From: Acidimicrobiaceae bacterium | GTDB taxonomy: Bacteria > Actinomycetota > Acidimicrobiia > Acidimicrobiales > Ilumatobacteraceae | Reading direction: 5' to 3' | Length of the DNA: 41,612 nucleotides | Assembly: GCA_947467375.1 (NCBI GenBank) | Contig: CANIHL010000007.1 | Coordinates: 1 to 41,612 of the forward strand | In this document: in pieces, positions 41,559-41,612 of the stretch | Position numbering within the stretch: the stretch's first letter is position 1 | How the letters are laid out: the number at the start of each line of letters is the position of its first letter | Made by a program: the position numbers and the translations under genes | The notes under the pieces: model-generated | Database searches by the model: none | Told to the model about the DNA's origin: nothing | What the model saw: only the letters and a program-made list of their open reading frames with translations

Positions 41559-41612
41559 GTGAAAACCATTATTGAGACCCTCGAGGGCAACAAAGTCAAA
41601 GTGTCGGTGGAA
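41559..41612 (+). CDS. tig: Trigger factor, N-terminal 18 codons only
   Basis: The window ends within this gene. The 18 visible residues (VKTIIETLEGNKVKVSVE, first residue read as Met) match the start of the ribosome-binding domain of trigger factor, the chaperone at the ribosome exit tunnel. The start is GTG, with no Shine-Dalgarno sequence. The gene is cut by the window edge, not broken. Confidence 0.8.
   Translation, partial: MKTIIETLEGNKVKVSVE

Overview
The window looks like a compact chromosomal segment of a free-living actinobacterium with roughly 50% GC. A streamlined aquatic member of the Acidimicrobiia is my best guess, by inference only. Supporting signs are an F420-type PPOX protein, an Amycolatopsis-like N-acylamino-acid racemase, an FdsABG-type formate dehydrogenase, and tRNA-Pro placed just upstream of the trigger factor gene. 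I see no phage, IS element, CRISPR array or rRNA. Genes are packed tightly. Several convergent pairs touch or overlap at their stop codons. Two divergent pairs share a single CATG that holds both start codons. Both tRNA genes run directly into a protein gene. Many starts lack a Shine-Dalgarno sequence, so leaderless translation may be common.

Layout. 1-3.1 kb (+): histidine degradation genes hutF and hutI with a peptide-deformylase-family gene between them. 3.1-6.9 kb (-): assimilatory sulfate reduction operon (sulfite reductase, APS/PAPS reductase, uroporphyrinogen-III methyltransferase, precorrin-2 dehydrogenase), with nested inverted repeats at its head. A small unknown gene and a YeiH-family transporter follow upstream. 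8.3-11.8 kb: fatty acid desaturase, phytanoyl-CoA dioxygenase family protein, small membrane protein, MFS exporter. 11.8-16.8 kb (-): two-gene NAD-dependent formate dehydrogenase in which gamma is fused to beta and delta to alpha. 16.9-24.5 kb: micro-ORF, carboxylesterase, tRNA-Gly, divergent pyruvate kinase, MFS transporter, Baeyer-Villiger-type monooxygenase, apt, rmuC. 24.5-35.9 kb (-): two complete tandem peptide-type ABC transporter operons, one with separate ATPases and one with a double ATPase. 35.9-41.6 kb: a palindrome-rich intergenic region, a possible dead low-molecular-weight phosphatase-like protein, an HTH regulator, pfkA, upp, a GNAT plus N-acylamino-acid racemase pair, an F420/PPOX protein, tRNA-Pro, a small SH3-like protein and the first codons of tig.

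How the parts may fit. Together the genes suggest a heterotroph living on amino acids and peptides: two peptide importers, histidine catabolism, possible D-amino acid recovery, and formate oxidation to NADH. The most interesting hypothesis is that the deformylase inside the hut cluster replaces HutG. It would release formate from N-formylglutamate, and the formate dehydrogenase about 10 kb away would then oxidise it.
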